Below are positions 1 through 8,363 of a stretch of 64,000 nucleotides of DNA, piece by piece (the stretch's first letter is position 1; the number at the start of each line of letters is the position of its first letter). The position numbers and the translations under genes are program-made. Below the pieces are notes generated by a model. That model saw nothing but the letters and a program-made list of their open reading frames with translations, ran no database searches and was not told where the DNA came from. Source of the DNA: Streptomyces sp. BHT-5-2 (GTDB taxonomy: Bacteria; Actinomycetota; Actinomycetes; Streptomycetales; Streptomycetaceae); NCBI RefSeq assembly GCF_019774615.1, contig NZ_CP081496.1:2232001-2296000 (forward strand), read 5' to 3'.

Positions 1-159
1 TGCCATACGGGCACCCGGGCGATCGAGTTGCTGGGTGCGCTGCGCTCGGACCGCGGTACGGAATACCTGGACGACTTCCGGCAACGCCTGGAGCCGTATC
101 AGGACGAACCAGTCGTAAGGGAATTCACCGCACGGATGGAACTCCGCGTCGCGGCGTGA
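1..159 (+). CDS. C-terminal 52 residues of a regulator-like protein (partial)
   Basis: An open frame enters from the left edge and stops at TGA 157-159. The visible 52 residues include the stretches RAIELLGALRSDRG and YLDDFRQRLEPYQDEP and are rich in charged, helix-forming residues. This resembles the C-terminal end of the TPR-containing helix-turn-helix (XRE) regulators common in Streptomyces, but the DNA-binding part lies outside the window, so the family call is an inference from a short tail. A strong hairpin follows 90 bp downstream and probably ends its transcript. Confidence 0.6.
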   Translation, partial: CHTGTRAIELLGALRSDRGTEYLDDFRQRLEPYQDEPVVREFTARMELRVAA

Positions 160-249
160 GCAACGCCTCAGGGGGCGACCGCGAGCCGGGAAAACGGGGG
201 CCGGCCGCGCGCGGAAGGAGGAACGGGCCGAGGGGCGTTCGGCCGTGTG

Positions 250-287
250 CCGCCGGGGCGGGCCGGGATTCCGGCCCGCCCCGGCGG
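250..287 (+). terminator. Strong hairpin, probable terminator
   Basis: A 17-bp perfect inverted repeat (arms 250-266 and 271-287, loop GATT) lies between the partial gene and the next gene. There is no clear T-run, which is usual for Streptomyces terminators. Confidence 0.6.
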
Positions 288-417
288 GCGGACGGCGGCG
301 CCGGGGCCGTGGCCGGTGCACGATCCGGCGGTGACCAGGACACATGGTCGAACGTTGCTGCGAACCGGTAGCGTGCAGCCGACGATTCCGTAGGTCTGCA
401 CGATGGTAGGAGTCCCG

Positions 418-2238
418 GTGACGCAGAGCGGACAGGGCCACGACCCGCAGAATTCTGCGGCGGGCCCGGCCAGGGAGGGCGTAGTGCTGCCCGCCGGCGG
501 CGGAGACGCCTGGGCGCCCGAGCAGCAGGCCGCACCACCCGCCGGACAGCCGTGGGGCGAGCCCTGGGGGCCCGGCCGGCAGCCGGCCGCACCACAGCCG
601 GCGCAGCCCGCAGGCGCCCCCGACGGACCGCAGCAGTACGGGCAGCACGCGCCGCAGGGCTACCCGGCCGCCCAGCCCCCGACCGCGCAGCAGCCGCCGT
701 ACCAGGGCGTCCCCCAGCAGCCCCAGGGACAGCCGCAGACCCCGCCGATGCCGGCCGCGGCGCCCCCGATGCCGCCGCAGGCGCCCCAGCAGCCCGCCCC
801 GGCGCCCCAGGCGGGCCCGCCGGCCACCGGGCCGCTGCCGCCCGCCGCCGGGGGCCCCGAGGCCACCACCGTCCTGCACCTCGGCGGCCGGTCCGCCCAG
901 CAGCCGGCCCCCGCCGGTGAGCCCGGGGCCGGCGCCCTGCCGCCGCAGAACGCCCCGTACGCCGGCCGGCTGCCGCACCCGTCGGGCGAGATAGTCCGGG
1001 CCACGCGGCAGGCCGGCGCGCCGCTGCCGCCCGCCGCGGGCGACGCCGAGGCGACCACCCTCCTGCCGCCCGTCCCCGGTGCAAGCACCGGCTCCACTGG
1101 AGCGGCTGGCGCCGCGCCCTCTCCCGGTGCCGCCCCGCTGCCGCCCCAGGCCGCCGCCCCGGAGCCCCGCGACGCGGCCACCCAGATGCTGCGGGCGATC
1201 AAGCCCGACCAGGCGCCGCCGGCCGCCCGGCCGATGCCGCAGTCCCAGCCGATGCCCGGCGCCGACCCCGAGGGCTCCGAGCCCACCCAGCTGATCCCGC
1301 CCGTCGGGGCCGCCACCGGCCCCGGGGCGCCCACCCCGCCGCCCGGCGCGCCCTACGGCGTCCCGCCCGGCGGCCCCGGCGACCGGCCCACCCCCGCCGA
1401 GTTCGACGGCCTGTTCCGCGACGGCCCGGCCGGCCCGGGCGCGGCCGCCGCCCCCGACTCCACCGCGCAACTGCCGCGCTTCGACCACCAGACCCCGCCG
1501 CCCTACGGCCAACAGGGCGGCCCCGGCGGCCCGTTCGCCCCCGGTGGCGGGCAGGACCAGTACGCCTCCTACGAGGACGACGGCCCCCGGCGCCGCAAGA
1601 TACCCGCGGCGGCGATCATCGGCGCGATCGTGGTCGCGCTGGCGGCCGTCGGCCTCGGCGTCGGCTGGGCGCTCAGCGGCAGCGGCGGCGACGACACCGG
1701 CCAGCAGAAGAAGAAGGAGGAGCCCGGCTCCAGTACGGCCAAGTCGGCCGGCGGCGACAACTCCTCCAAGTCGGCCGACGACCCGGCCGCGGGCCAGGCC
1801 AAGGGGCTGGACGCGCTGCTCGCCGACAGCAACAACAGCCGCTCCGCGGTCATCGGCGCCGTCCAGAACATCAAGTCCTGCGCCAACCTCCCCGCTGCCG
1901 CCAACGACCTGCGGTCCGCCGCGGGCCAGCGCAACGACCTGGTCAAGCGGCTCCAGCAGCTCCCCGTGGACAAGATCCCGAACAGCGCGGAGCTGACCGC
2001 CGCGCTGACCAAGGCGTGGCAGTCCTCGGCCGCCGCCGACAACCACTACGCGGCCTGGGCCGACAAGGTGGGCGGCAAGGGCGGCTGCGACAAGGGCCAC
2101 GCCAAGGGCGGCAAGGAGGCGTCCCAGGGGAACGCGGCCAGCGGCGCGGCCACCCAGGCCAAGCAGCAGGCGGCCGGCCTGTGGAACCCGCTCGCGCAGA
2201 AGTACGGCCTCCGGGAGCACCAGCCCGAGCAGCTGTGA
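418..2238 (+). CDS. Disordered Pro/Gln-rich single-pass membrane protein, unknown function
   Basis: This is a 606-residue protein. Roughly residues 1-390 are low-complexity Pro/Gln/Ala/Gly sequence with recurring short blocks such as PPAAGxxEATT and TQLIPP. One transmembrane segment follows (about 393-418, KIPAAAIIGAIVVALAAVG), then a Lys/Glu/Ser linker and an approximately 140-residue C-terminal domain expected outside the cell. That domain carries two cysteines (KSCANLP and GGCDKGH) that could form a disulfide. I chose GTG 418 because AGGAG at 408-412 sits 5 bases before it; an ATG at 403 lies in frame but has no ribosome site. Similar proteins starting MTQSGQG are common in Streptomyces without a known role. 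The 3' end converges on the next gene with only 24 bp between stops. Confidence 0.85.
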   Translation: MTQSGQGHDPQNSAAGPAREGVVLPAGGGDAWAPEQQAAPPAGQPWGEPWGPGRQPAAPQPAQPAGAPDGPQQYGQHAPQGYPAAQPPTAQQPPYQGVPQQPQGQPQTPPMPAAAPPMPPQAPQQPAPAPQAGPPATGPLPPAAGGPEATTVLHLGGRSAQQPAPAGEPGAGALPPQNAPYAGRLPHPSGEIVRATRQAGAPLPPAAGDAEATTLLPPVPGASTGSTGAAGAAPSPGAAPLPPQAAAPEPRDAATQMLRAIKPDQAPPAARPMPQSQPMPGADPEGSEPTQLIPPVGAATGPGAPTPPPGAPYGVPPGGPGDRPTPAEFDGLFRDGPAGPGAAAAPDSTAQLPRFDHQTPPPYGQQGGPGGPFAPGGGQDQYASYEDDGPRRRKIPAAAIIGAIVVALAAVGLGVGWALSGSGGDDTGQQKKKEEPGSSTAKSAGGDNSSKSADDPAAGQAKGLDALLADSNNSRSAVIGAVQNIKSCANLPAAANDLRSAAGQRNDLVKRLQQLPVDKIPNSAELTAALTKAWQSSAAADNHYAAWADKVGGKGGCDKGHAKGGKEASQGNAASGAATQAKQQAAGLWNPLAQKYGLREHQPEQL

Positions 2239-2262
2239 GGGGCGCGGCCGGCCCCGCGGGCG

Positions 2263-3609
2263 TCAGTAGTCGTCCGAGGGCCGCCGCTCCAGTGTCCCGC
2301 CGACGTCGACGAACCCCTCCCGGGCGGCGACCAGTTCGCCGTTGCGCACCACCTGGTACGTCACGTCCGCGTTGACGATGCGCGGGAAGTCCGCGACGGC
2401 CAGCATGTCGTCGTCGCGCCAGCGCAGTTTGGGCGTCAGGCCGCCGGTGTCGACGGCCCGGTCGCCGTGGTCCAGGGCGTTCTGGAGCGCGTGCGCGGTG
2501 ATGTCCTCCACGCCCGCGTCGGCCAGCTGCCGGATCACCGCGCTCAGCACCGTGTAGGCGATCCAGGTCGTCTGGACACCCTGGTCGGCCGGATCGAGGC
2601 GGTTGTCGTCGAACGCCTCCTCGGTGATCACCCGGCGCATCGGAGCCCACCGCGGATCGCCGGGCACCGGGTACCAGCCGGTGACGTCCGCCCCCTCCAG
2701 CGGTCCCGAGGCGCCGCCGCCACGGTTGACCATCGACTGGTCGACGCTGCCCAGGACGGAGCCGACCCGCACCTTCGGGCTGCTCTCCTGGAGGCGCCGG
2801 AAGGAGTCGAAGAAGGTGTCGGTGTCGTCGCCCAGCGAGGCGGCCACACAGGAGCCGGGCGCCTCGTCGCCGGAGCGCGCCGTCCCGTAGCGGGCGGGCT
2901 CCGCGCCCACCGCCTTCAGGGCGGCGGCCACCTGCGCCGAGTAGTCGGTGCCGCCCTCGGGCGCCTTGACGTCCACGGCCGGGTTCCGGCCGGTGCCGCG
3001 GCCGCTGCCGAGCCCGGCGTCGAGGAGGTTCGGCATCAGGTCGCCCTGGATGGTGTCCGGGCGGACCAGCGCCACCCGCCGGCAGTCCGCGGCCAGTTGG
3101 CGGCCGTTCCCCGCCAGGAGGGCGGCCTGGCCGCCGTTCACCGGGTAGGACAGCGGGCTGGCGAACTCCTCGGCGGACGCGCCGTAGCCGCCGATGTACG
3201 GGATCCCGGCCACCTCCAGCGGGGACATGAACGACCGGCCCCACCGGCTGTACGAGCCGACCACCGCGACCGCCCCGGCGTCCACCGCGCGCCGGGCGCA
3301 CCGCGCGGCCTCCACCGAGTCGTCGTGCTCGTTGCAGGTGAGGACGTTCAGCGGGTGGCCGGCGATGCCGCCGCGGGAGTTGACCCAGCGGGCGTACGCC
3401 TGCGCCATGGCCGGCATGCCCGGCATGTTGGTCGTCCGGGTGCCCTCGGGCGCCCAGGTCATCACCGTGACCGGCGCCCCCTCCCCGCCCCCTGTGCCGG
3501 GGAGGGAGCCGCAGCCGGACAGCAGCGACGCGAGGACCGCCGTGCACGCCGCGGCGGTCGCCGAGGCGCGGGGGAAGGGGCGGGGGGAGGAGCGTCGCCG
3601 ACCGGTCAT
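2263..3609 (-). CDS. ABC-type branched-chain amino acid binding lipoprotein (Peripla_BP_6 type)
   Basis: This 448-residue protein begins with an Arg-rich N-terminus (MTGRRRSS), a hydrophobic stretch and a lipobox LSGC with the acylated Cys at residue 33, so it should be anchored outside the membrane. The rest matches the periplasmic binding protein type I fold used for branched-chain amino acids, amides or similar ligands: WVNSRGGIAGHPLNVL near the start, AVVGSYSRWG for the ligand-binding lobe, and an alternating alpha/beta pattern to the end. No permease or ATPase genes lie beside it, so it is an orphan that may act as a sensor or serve a remote transporter. ATG 3609 gives a complete signal peptide; longer in-frame starts extend into the divergent gene. 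Ligand unknown. Confidence 0.88.
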   Translation of the reverse strand: MTGRRRSSPRPFPRASATAAACTAVLASLLSGCGSLPGTGGGEGAPVTVMTWAPEGTRTTNMPGMPAMAQAYARWVNSRGGIAGHPLNVLTCNEHDDSVEAARCARRAVDAGAVAVVGSYSRWGRSFMSPLEVAGIPYIGGYGASAEEFASPLSYPVNGGQAALLAGNGRQLAADCRRVALVRPDTIQGDLMPNLLDAGLGSGRGTGRNPAVDVKAPEGGTDYSAQVAAALKAVGAEPARYGTARSGDEAPGSCVAASLGDDTDTFFDSFRRLQESSPKVRVGSVLGSVDQSMVNRGGGASGPLEGADVTGWYPVPGDPRWAPMRRVITEEAFDDNRLDPADQGVQTTWIAYTVLSAVIRQLADAGVEDITAHALQNALDHGDRAVDTGGLTPKLRWRDDDMLAVADFPRIVNADVTYQVVRNGELVAAREGFVDVGGTLERRPSDDY

Positions 3610-3780
3610 GACCCCGCAGCCTTGCCTCCCGTACCGAACGCGTGCGTGACATCCGCGCAACGGAAGGTGACATCGCGGTGAAGTCCGGGGGGCCGATCGA
3701 GAGCAATCGGGAGGAACGTACGATTCCCTGCTGTGCAAGGTTCGGAGAAGTCTTCCCGTCGCGGCCGCCGCTCGACCACC

Positions 3781-4239
3781 ATGGGCGCTATGCCGCTCTC
3801 TGACATGCCGTGGTGGCGCTGGCGCAGCAATGTGCGCTCCGCGCTGCACATGCTCTCCGACCCCGTCTTCCAGCAGCACACCTGGCTCGCCGGCCGGCCC
3901 GGGTACGGGGACGTGACCGACGCCGTCTACCGGCTCGTCGAGGACACCTGGCTGGACAACTGGTCCGCCGACAAGTACATCGGCACGATCTTCCGCGACA
4001 CGCAGGAGGCGCAGCTGGTGGACGTCGCCGTGCTGCGGGTGCTGCGCATCATGCACGCGGTCGGGCCGGACGCCCCGGTCGCCGCCTACCTGGAGCACCC
4101 CGGCTGGCCCGACGCCGTACGGGCCGCCCGCGAGGCGCACGTCCAGATGGCCGCCGCGGACGGCGAGGACCCGGACACCGCCCCGCACTCCCTCGAAGCG
4201 CTGGCGGCCCTGACGGGCCCGCTCCAGGCCCCGGCCTGA
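3781..4239 (+). CDS. Conserved small protein of unknown function
   Basis: This is a soluble protein of about 152 residues, well conserved in Streptomyces by my recollection, with a Trp-rich start (MPLSDMPWWRWRSNVRSALHML) and a charged helical body (YRLVEDTWLDNWSADKYIGTIF). I see no catalytic motif and no signal peptide. The start is uncertain: ATG 3781 and ATG 3790 both lack a clear ribosome site, and an in-frame GTG at 3733 lies 9 bases after a possible -10 (TACGAT, 3718-3723), so a leaderless longer form is possible. It reads in the same direction as purU 58 bp downstream and is divergent from the binding lipoprotein. Confidence 0.75.
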   Translation: MGAMPLSDMPWWRWRSNVRSALHMLSDPVFQQHTWLAGRPGYGDVTDAVYRLVEDTWLDNWSADKYIGTIFRDTQEAQLVDVAVLRVLRIMHAVGPDAPVAAYLEHPGWPDAVRAAREAHVQMAAADGEDPDTAPHSLEALAALTGPLQAPA

Positions 4240-4297
4240 CCGCCGCTCCCGGCGCCGCGGTCGGAGCCGCCCGGCGGATATGCGACCCTATGAGGTC

Positions 4298-5188
4298 ATG
4301 AGCGAGTCGCAGCCCACCCAGCCCGGTCAGCAGGACCGGAACAACCAGTACGTCCTCACGCTGTCCTGCCCGGACAAGAAGGGGATCGTGCACGCCGTCT
4401 CCAGCTATCTCTTCATGACCGGCTGCAACATCGAGGACAGCCAGCAGTTCGGCGACCACAGCACCGGGCTGTTCTTCATGCGCGTCCACTTCACCGCGGA
4501 GGCGCAGGTCGACGTCGAGAAGCTGCGGGCCAGCTTCGCCGCGGTGGGCGACTCCTTCGGCATGGACTGGCAGATCCATCAGGCCGACGCGAAGATGCGG
4601 GTCGTGCTGATGGTGTCCAAGTTCGGGCACTGCCTGAACGACCTGCTCTTCCGCTCCCGGATCGGCGCGCTGCCCATCGAGATCGCGGCCGTGGTCTCCA
4701 ACCACACCGACTTCGCCGAGCTGGTCGGCTCGTACGGCATCCCCTTCCGGCACATTCCGGTCACCCGGGACACCAAGGCCGAGGCCGAGGCGCAGCTGCT
4801 GGAGCTGGTGGAGAAGGAGCGGATCGAGCTGGTGGTGCTCGCCCGCTACATGCAGGTGCTCTCCGACGACCTCTGCAAGGCGCTGGCCGGCCGCGTCATC
4901 AACATCCACCACTCCTTCCTGCCGAGCTTCAAGGGCGCCCGGCCCTACCACCAGGCGCACGCCCGCGGCGTCAAGCTGATCGGCGCCACCGCGCACTACG
5001 TCACCGCGGACCTCGACGAGGGCCCGATCATCGAGCAGGAGGTCGAGCGCGTCGGCCACGAGGTCACGCCGGACCAGCTGGTGGAGATCGGCCGGGACGT
5101 GGAGTGCCAGGCGCTGGCGCGGGCCGTGAAGTGGCACAGCGAGCGCCGGGTGCTGCTCAACGGCACCCGCACGGTGGTCTTCGCCTGA
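4298..5188 (+). CDS. purU: Formyltetrahydrofolate deformylase
   Basis: PurU hydrolyses 10-formyltetrahydrofolate to formate and tetrahydrofolate, balancing the one-carbon pool and supplying formate for purine synthesis. The 296-residue protein has the two expected parts: an N-terminal ACT domain (YVLTLSCPDKKGIVHAVSSYL through about residue 90) and a C-terminal formyltransferase-fold domain. The catalytic landmarks are present: Asn in INIHHSFLPSFKG, the following His pair, and the Asp in TADLDEGPIIEQ. Length matches the family (about 285-300). ATG 4298 gives the usual start just before the ACT domain; an in-frame ATG at 4280 would add six residues. The 3' end carries an imperfect duplication of the codons around the stop (TCTTCGCCTGAC repeated at about 5175-5205). 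Confidence 0.95.
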   Translation: MSESQPTQPGQQDRNNQYVLTLSCPDKKGIVHAVSSYLFMTGCNIEDSQQFGDHSTGLFFMRVHFTAEAQVDVEKLRASFAAVGDSFGMDWQIHQADAKMRVVLMVSKFGHCLNDLLFRSRIGALPIEIAAVVSNHTDFAELVGSYGIPFRHIPVTRDTKAEAEAQLLELVEKERIELVVLARYMQVLSDDLCKALAGRVINIHHSFLPSFKGARPYHQAHARGVKLIGATAHYVTADLDEGPIIEQEVERVGHEVTPDQLVEIGRDVECQALARAVKWHSERRVLLNGTRTVVFA

Positions 5189-5283
5189 CGCTCTTCGCCT
5201 GACGGCCTTCGCCCGAAGCGGACCCGCCGCACCCGGTCGCGGTCGGCCCGACGACGGGCGCCGTGGGCGCCCGGCGGGCCGGC

Positions 5284-6645
5284 TCACAGCCGGGACAGCG
5301 CCGCCGTCGCGAACAGCACCTCGCGGATCGCCTCGCGCTCGCCGTCCTGGCCCGCCGCGGTCTCCTCGGGCGAGATGTGCCCGGCGGCGAGCTGGCAGAA
5401 CTCGTCGCTGTCCAGGGCGAGATGGGCGACGGCGTGCTCGGGCGAGCCGACCGCGGCCGGCGAGTCCAGGGCTATGTACCAGTCCCCGCCGCCGCTGCCC
5501 TCGACCTCCAGATGGAGCGAGCGGCCCGGGGCGCCCGCGGCGACCAGCCGCTGCGCCGGCGACGCCAGCCCGTCCCGTCGCCGCTGCGCGAGCGTGCTCG
5601 GCAGCAGCCGGGCCGCGAGGTCGACGAGCAGGTGCAGATGACCGGCGGCCGGCGGCTTGTACGGATAGTCCACGGCGTCGGCGATGTCCCCGGCGTGCAC
5701 CCAGGTCTCGAAGGCGCGGTCCAGGAAGGCGTCGCGCAGCGCGAGGTCGAACTTGCCGTAGGGGACGGAGAGTTCGGCGACCCCTACGCCGGCGAACGAC
5801 GCCGTTCTCGTCAGTTCCTGGCTCTGTTCGCGCCACGGGCCGTGCGGCGCCCGCGGGTCCGGGTCCTCGCCCAGGGTGCGCCAGTACGCCTCGGTGCGGC
5901 GGCGCGGGCCGGGCTGCTCCGGGGCGGACGGGCCCAGCGGGTCGGGCAGTCCGAGGGCGGTGGCGACCATGCCGTCCACGGCCATCAGATGCCCGATCAC
6001 CCCGGCGACCGTCGTCCCGCGCTCGACCGGCTCGCGGCCGTCGAACCAGCGCAGCCGCACCGGGGCCCGCCACTCCGCCTCGCCCATGTCGCGCAGCAGC
6101 GCGTCCAGCTTGGCGGCCTCCGCGTCGAGCGGCGTGGCCCACTCGGGGACGGGGATGCGCGGCGGCCGGCGGCCCAGGCAGCCCTCCAGCACCCGCGAGC
6201 GCAGCAGCGGGTCGAGATCGAGGCTGTCCGCGGGGTGCAGCAGCCCCACCGCGTCGCGCAGCCGCAGCGCCTCCTCGGCGCAGCCGGCGCAGTCCGTCAG
6301 GTGCGCCTCGACGGCGGCCGTCTCCTCCGGAGAGCAGGCGGCCAGTGCCCAGGCGCCCAGCAGGGACTTGAGCACCTTGTGGGACGGGGCGGCCGGGGGC
6401 GGGTGGCTCGGGTCGGTGCCGTCGCCGGTCACGGGGTGGTCATCGCTCTCGTACTCCGCAGGGACGTCGTGGGGCGGGGCGGGGGCCGGGACGGGGCCGG
6501 GCCCCGGGTGGGGGGCTGGTGGGACGGGCGGGAGGTCCGGCAGCGGGCCGTGGTCCTCCGCGGCGGGGCGCGGGGACGGTATCCGGGGACGTTCACCGGC
6601 GCCCCCGGGGTGCTCGTGGCCGTCCCACTCGTCCGGGCCCCTCAC
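5284..6645 (-). CDS. Zinc-finger anti-sigma factor fused to a mycothiol maleylpyruvate isomerase-like domain
   Basis: This is the probable partner of the upstream sigma gene. After a disordered, Pro-rich N-terminus it has an anti-sigma zinc-binding core (LLGAWALAACSPEE, then EAHLTDCAGC, giving H-x3-C-x2-C) and a C-terminal approximately 260-residue domain like the N-terminal DinB/MDMPI fold (AKLDALLRDMGEAEWRAPVRL, TVAGVIGHLMAVDGMVATAL, ETWVHAGDIADAVDYPY) with metal-ligand-type His residues. The fusion suggests that a thiol or metal signal could control sigma release, which is inference. I chose GTG 6645 because it overlaps the sigma stop (GTGA) and third-position GC is high from there; a later GTG at 6432 would remove the disordered segment. 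453 residues from GTG 6645. Confidence 0.85.
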   Translation of the reverse strand: MRGPDEWDGHEHPGGAGERPRIPSPRPAAEDHGPLPDLPPVPPAPHPGPGPVPAPAPPHDVPAEYESDDHPVTGDGTDPSHPPPAAPSHKVLKSLLGAWALAACSPEETAAVEAHLTDCAGCAEEALRLRDAVGLLHPADSLDLDPLLRSRVLEGCLGRRPPRIPVPEWATPLDAEAAKLDALLRDMGEAEWRAPVRLRWFDGREPVERGTTVAGVIGHLMAVDGMVATALGLPDPLGPSAPEQPGPRRRTEAYWRTLGEDPDPRAPHGPWREQSQELTRTASFAGVGVAELSVPYGKFDLALRDAFLDRAFETWVHAGDIADAVDYPYKPPAAGHLHLLVDLAARLLPSTLAQRRRDGLASPAQRLVAAGAPGRSLHLEVEGSGGGDWYIALDSPAAVGSPEHAVAHLALDSDEFCQLAAGHISPEETAAGQDGEREAIREVLFATAALSRL

Positions 6646-7301
6646 CGGGACCGCCCGTGGCCCGGACCGGGCGGTGTGGAGTGCGGCGGGCGCGGGGTGT
6701 GCGGGCCGTGGGGGCCGCGGCGCATCGGGACCGCGGGCAGAGCCTGGTGGTTGTGGGCGGTGGACAGCAGCTGGAGGCCCAGGCGGAGCCGGCGCCGCGC
6801 CTCGTCCTCGGTGACGCCGAGGTCGGCGGCGGTCTGGCGGTAGTCCCGGCGCTGGAAGTACGCCAGCTCCAGGGCCTGGCGCAGCGGGGCGGGCATGGAC
6901 GTGACGATGTAGTCGGCGCGGGCGGCGGTGGACGCCTCGTGGATCCGGCGTTCCAGCTCGCGCTCCGACTCGGCGGACCCGGGGTCCGCCTCGCCGCGGT
7001 CGCGCGCGGAGTCGGCCTCGGTCTGGCGCAGTCGCTGGACGGCGTGGTGCCGGGTGATGCCGGCCACCCACGAGCGCAGCGAGCCCTGCTTGGGGTCGTA
7101 GGAGTCGGGGTGCTCCCAGATGTAGGCGAAGACCTCGCGGGTGATGCGGTCGGCGGCGTCCTCGTCGTCCAGGACCCGGTGGGCGAGGCTGTGCACCAGC
7201 GAGGCGAAACGGTCGTAGAGCTCGCCGAGTGCGGCGGCCTCGCCGCGGGCGAGCCGCTGCTGCATCCGCCTGTCCCAGCGCGGTGGTGCGTCATGTGCCA
7301 T
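6642..7301 (-). CDS. ECF-type RNA polymerase sigma factor
   Basis: This 219-residue protein has sigma-70 region 2 (LGELYDRFASLVHSLAHRVL, then DDEDAADRITREVFAYIW and the -10 recognition stretch GSLRSWVAGITRHHAVQRLR) and region 4 (MPAPLRQALELAYFQRRDYRQTAADLGVTEDEARRRLRLGLQLL), with a disordered C-terminal tail. It lacks region 1 and region 3, as ECF factors do. It lies upstream of, and overlaps by four bases, an anti-sigma gene, so the two are translated together. ATG 7301 was chosen because it starts immediately before the conserved region; an in-frame GTG at 7337 would add 12 residues. A promoter-like motif lies about 280 bases upstream (7579-7601). Confidence 0.9.
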   Translation of the reverse strand: MAHDAPPRWDRRMQQRLARGEAAALGELYDRFASLVHSLAHRVLDDEDAADRITREVFAYIWEHPDSYDPKQGSLRSWVAGITRHHAVQRLRQTEADSARDRGEADPGSAESERELERRIHEASTAARADYIVTSMPAPLRQALELAYFQRRDYRQTAADLGVTEDEARRRLRLGLQLLSTAHNHQALPAVPMRRGPHGPHTPRPPHSTPPGPGHGRSR

Positions 7302-7578
7302 GGGACCCCCATCCCTGCCCGTCGCGGCCGGGCTCACACCTCGGCCGGCGCTCCGCCGGGGAGCGCGAAGCGGCCCCGGCCTCCCCGGAGGGCCCGCGCG
7401 TCGCAGGGCCCCGTGTCGTCACTCCCGCCCACTGTCGTACCCGTATCCACCCCTCCGCTCACGATCGCCGGGGTCGTCACCCGATCCGGCGGCGCGCCCG
7501 GCCGGCTGTGGACCGGCGCTGGCGCCCGGACGCCGTGGCGCGCTGCGGGTGCGCGCCGTGACGGCGACCGTGTTCCCG

Positions 7579-7601
7579 AATGTAGTGGGAGGGTCCGACA
7601 A
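7579..7601 (-). promoter_or_regulatory. Possible sigma-gene promoter, partial PafBC-type match
   Basis: Read on the minus strand this is TTGTCGGAC, eight bases, then TACATT. It fits TTGTCRGTG-N8-TAnnnT at all but two of the conserved bases (AC in place of TG) and keeps the spacing. It is weaker than the sites before pcrA and the MoxR gene and may be chance. Confidence 0.3.
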
Positions 7602-7889
7602 AGCACCCGCCTTTGCGGCAAAGCCGGTCGTGAGGGCGTCGCGGGTGGTAAGGGCGTGATGAGGTGGTGGCAGACCTGGGGGTGATCGGGGTGTGTCCGG
7701 CGCTCGAAGTGGATCGTTGTGGACCGTTCATGCCTGTATCGACCCGTGCGTTATCCGGGTGTGACCGGTTGCGGGCGAAAATCCGCCGTCCTGTGGGCAT
7801 AGCCTTGGGGACGGGAAGCCCGCCGTGCCACGGAATCGAAAGCGTTTCGCGGGGGAGAGGCCGGGCAGTCGAGCCGGGAAGGGTGGGTT

Positions 7890-7905
7890 CCGGATTGCAA
7901 TCCGG
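7890..7905. promoter_or_regulatory. 16-bp perfect palindrome upstream of the STAS gene
   Basis: CCGGATTGCAATCCGG is fully self-complementary and ends 39 bases before the chosen GTG. Its size and place suit a dimeric repressor operator. No regulator is known from the sequence. Confidence 0.4.
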
Positions 7906-7944
7906 GCACATCCGGTCCGAAAGCGAGCGAAAGGCTTCGAGCGC

Positions 7945-8319
7945 GTGTCGTTGAAGGTGGCAGAGGACGAAAAGGGCCCCTGGGCCGTACTGCAGGTCTC
8001 CGGCGAGATGGACCTGGTCACGTCGCCCGCGGTGCGCCAGCACGTGCACGACGCGGTGGCCGAGGGCCGGCGGTCCCTCGTGCTCGATCTCTCCGAGGTC
8101 CGGTTCTGCGATTCCAGCGGGGTCGGCGTGCTGATCGCCGCCCGCCGCCTGATGCGTTCCTGTCAGGGCCGGCTGCGGCTGATCCTGCCCGCCCAGGGTG
8201 CCGTCGACGGCTCGCACGTCAACCGTGTCCTCGCCGCCCTCGGCGTCCGCCGCCTCTTCGAGGTCTACCCGGACCTGCCCACGGCGGTGGACGAGGCGGC
8301 CGCCCCACTGTCTGCCTGA
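7945..8319 (+). CDS. STAS-domain anti-sigma factor antagonist
   Basis: This 124-residue protein is a single STAS domain of the SpoIIAA/RsbV type. It has the usual beta strand WAVLQVSGEMDLVTSP, then LVLDLSEVRFCDSSGVGVLI, where the DSSG serine is the site phosphorylated by an anti-sigma kinase in this family. In partner switching, the unphosphorylated form binds the kinase and frees a sigma factor. No kinase gene lies beside it. I start at GTG 7945 because third-position GC is low upstream, although the frame stays open back to 7825 and would add 40 residues; the ribosome site (AAAGG, about 10 bases before) is weak. Confidence 0.88.
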   Translation: MSLKVAEDEKGPWAVLQVSGEMDLVTSPAVRQHVHDAVAEGRRSLVLDLSEVRFCDSSGVGVLIAARRLMRSCQGRLRLILPAQGAVDGSHVNRVLAALGVRRLFEVYPDLPTAVDEAAAPLSA

Positions 8320-8363
8320 GGCGGACGCCCGGCCGTAGCGGCCGCGGGCCGGGCGGCGGACCC

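Larger units (their letters stand above)
7302..7944. other. 643-bp divergent intergenic region
   Basis: There is no convincing gene. The open frames here have low third-position GC and no ribosome sites. The region holds the promoters for the sigma gene (left) and the STAS gene (right), including the two sites listed separately (7579-7601 and 7890-7905) and a short inverted repeat CTTTGC-G-GCAAAG at 7611-7623. Confidence 0.6.

Noticed and set aside
7825..7944. Longer N-terminus of the STAS protein
   Set aside because: Third-position GC is low and the extension has no resemblance to STAS proteins; GTG 7945 is favoured.
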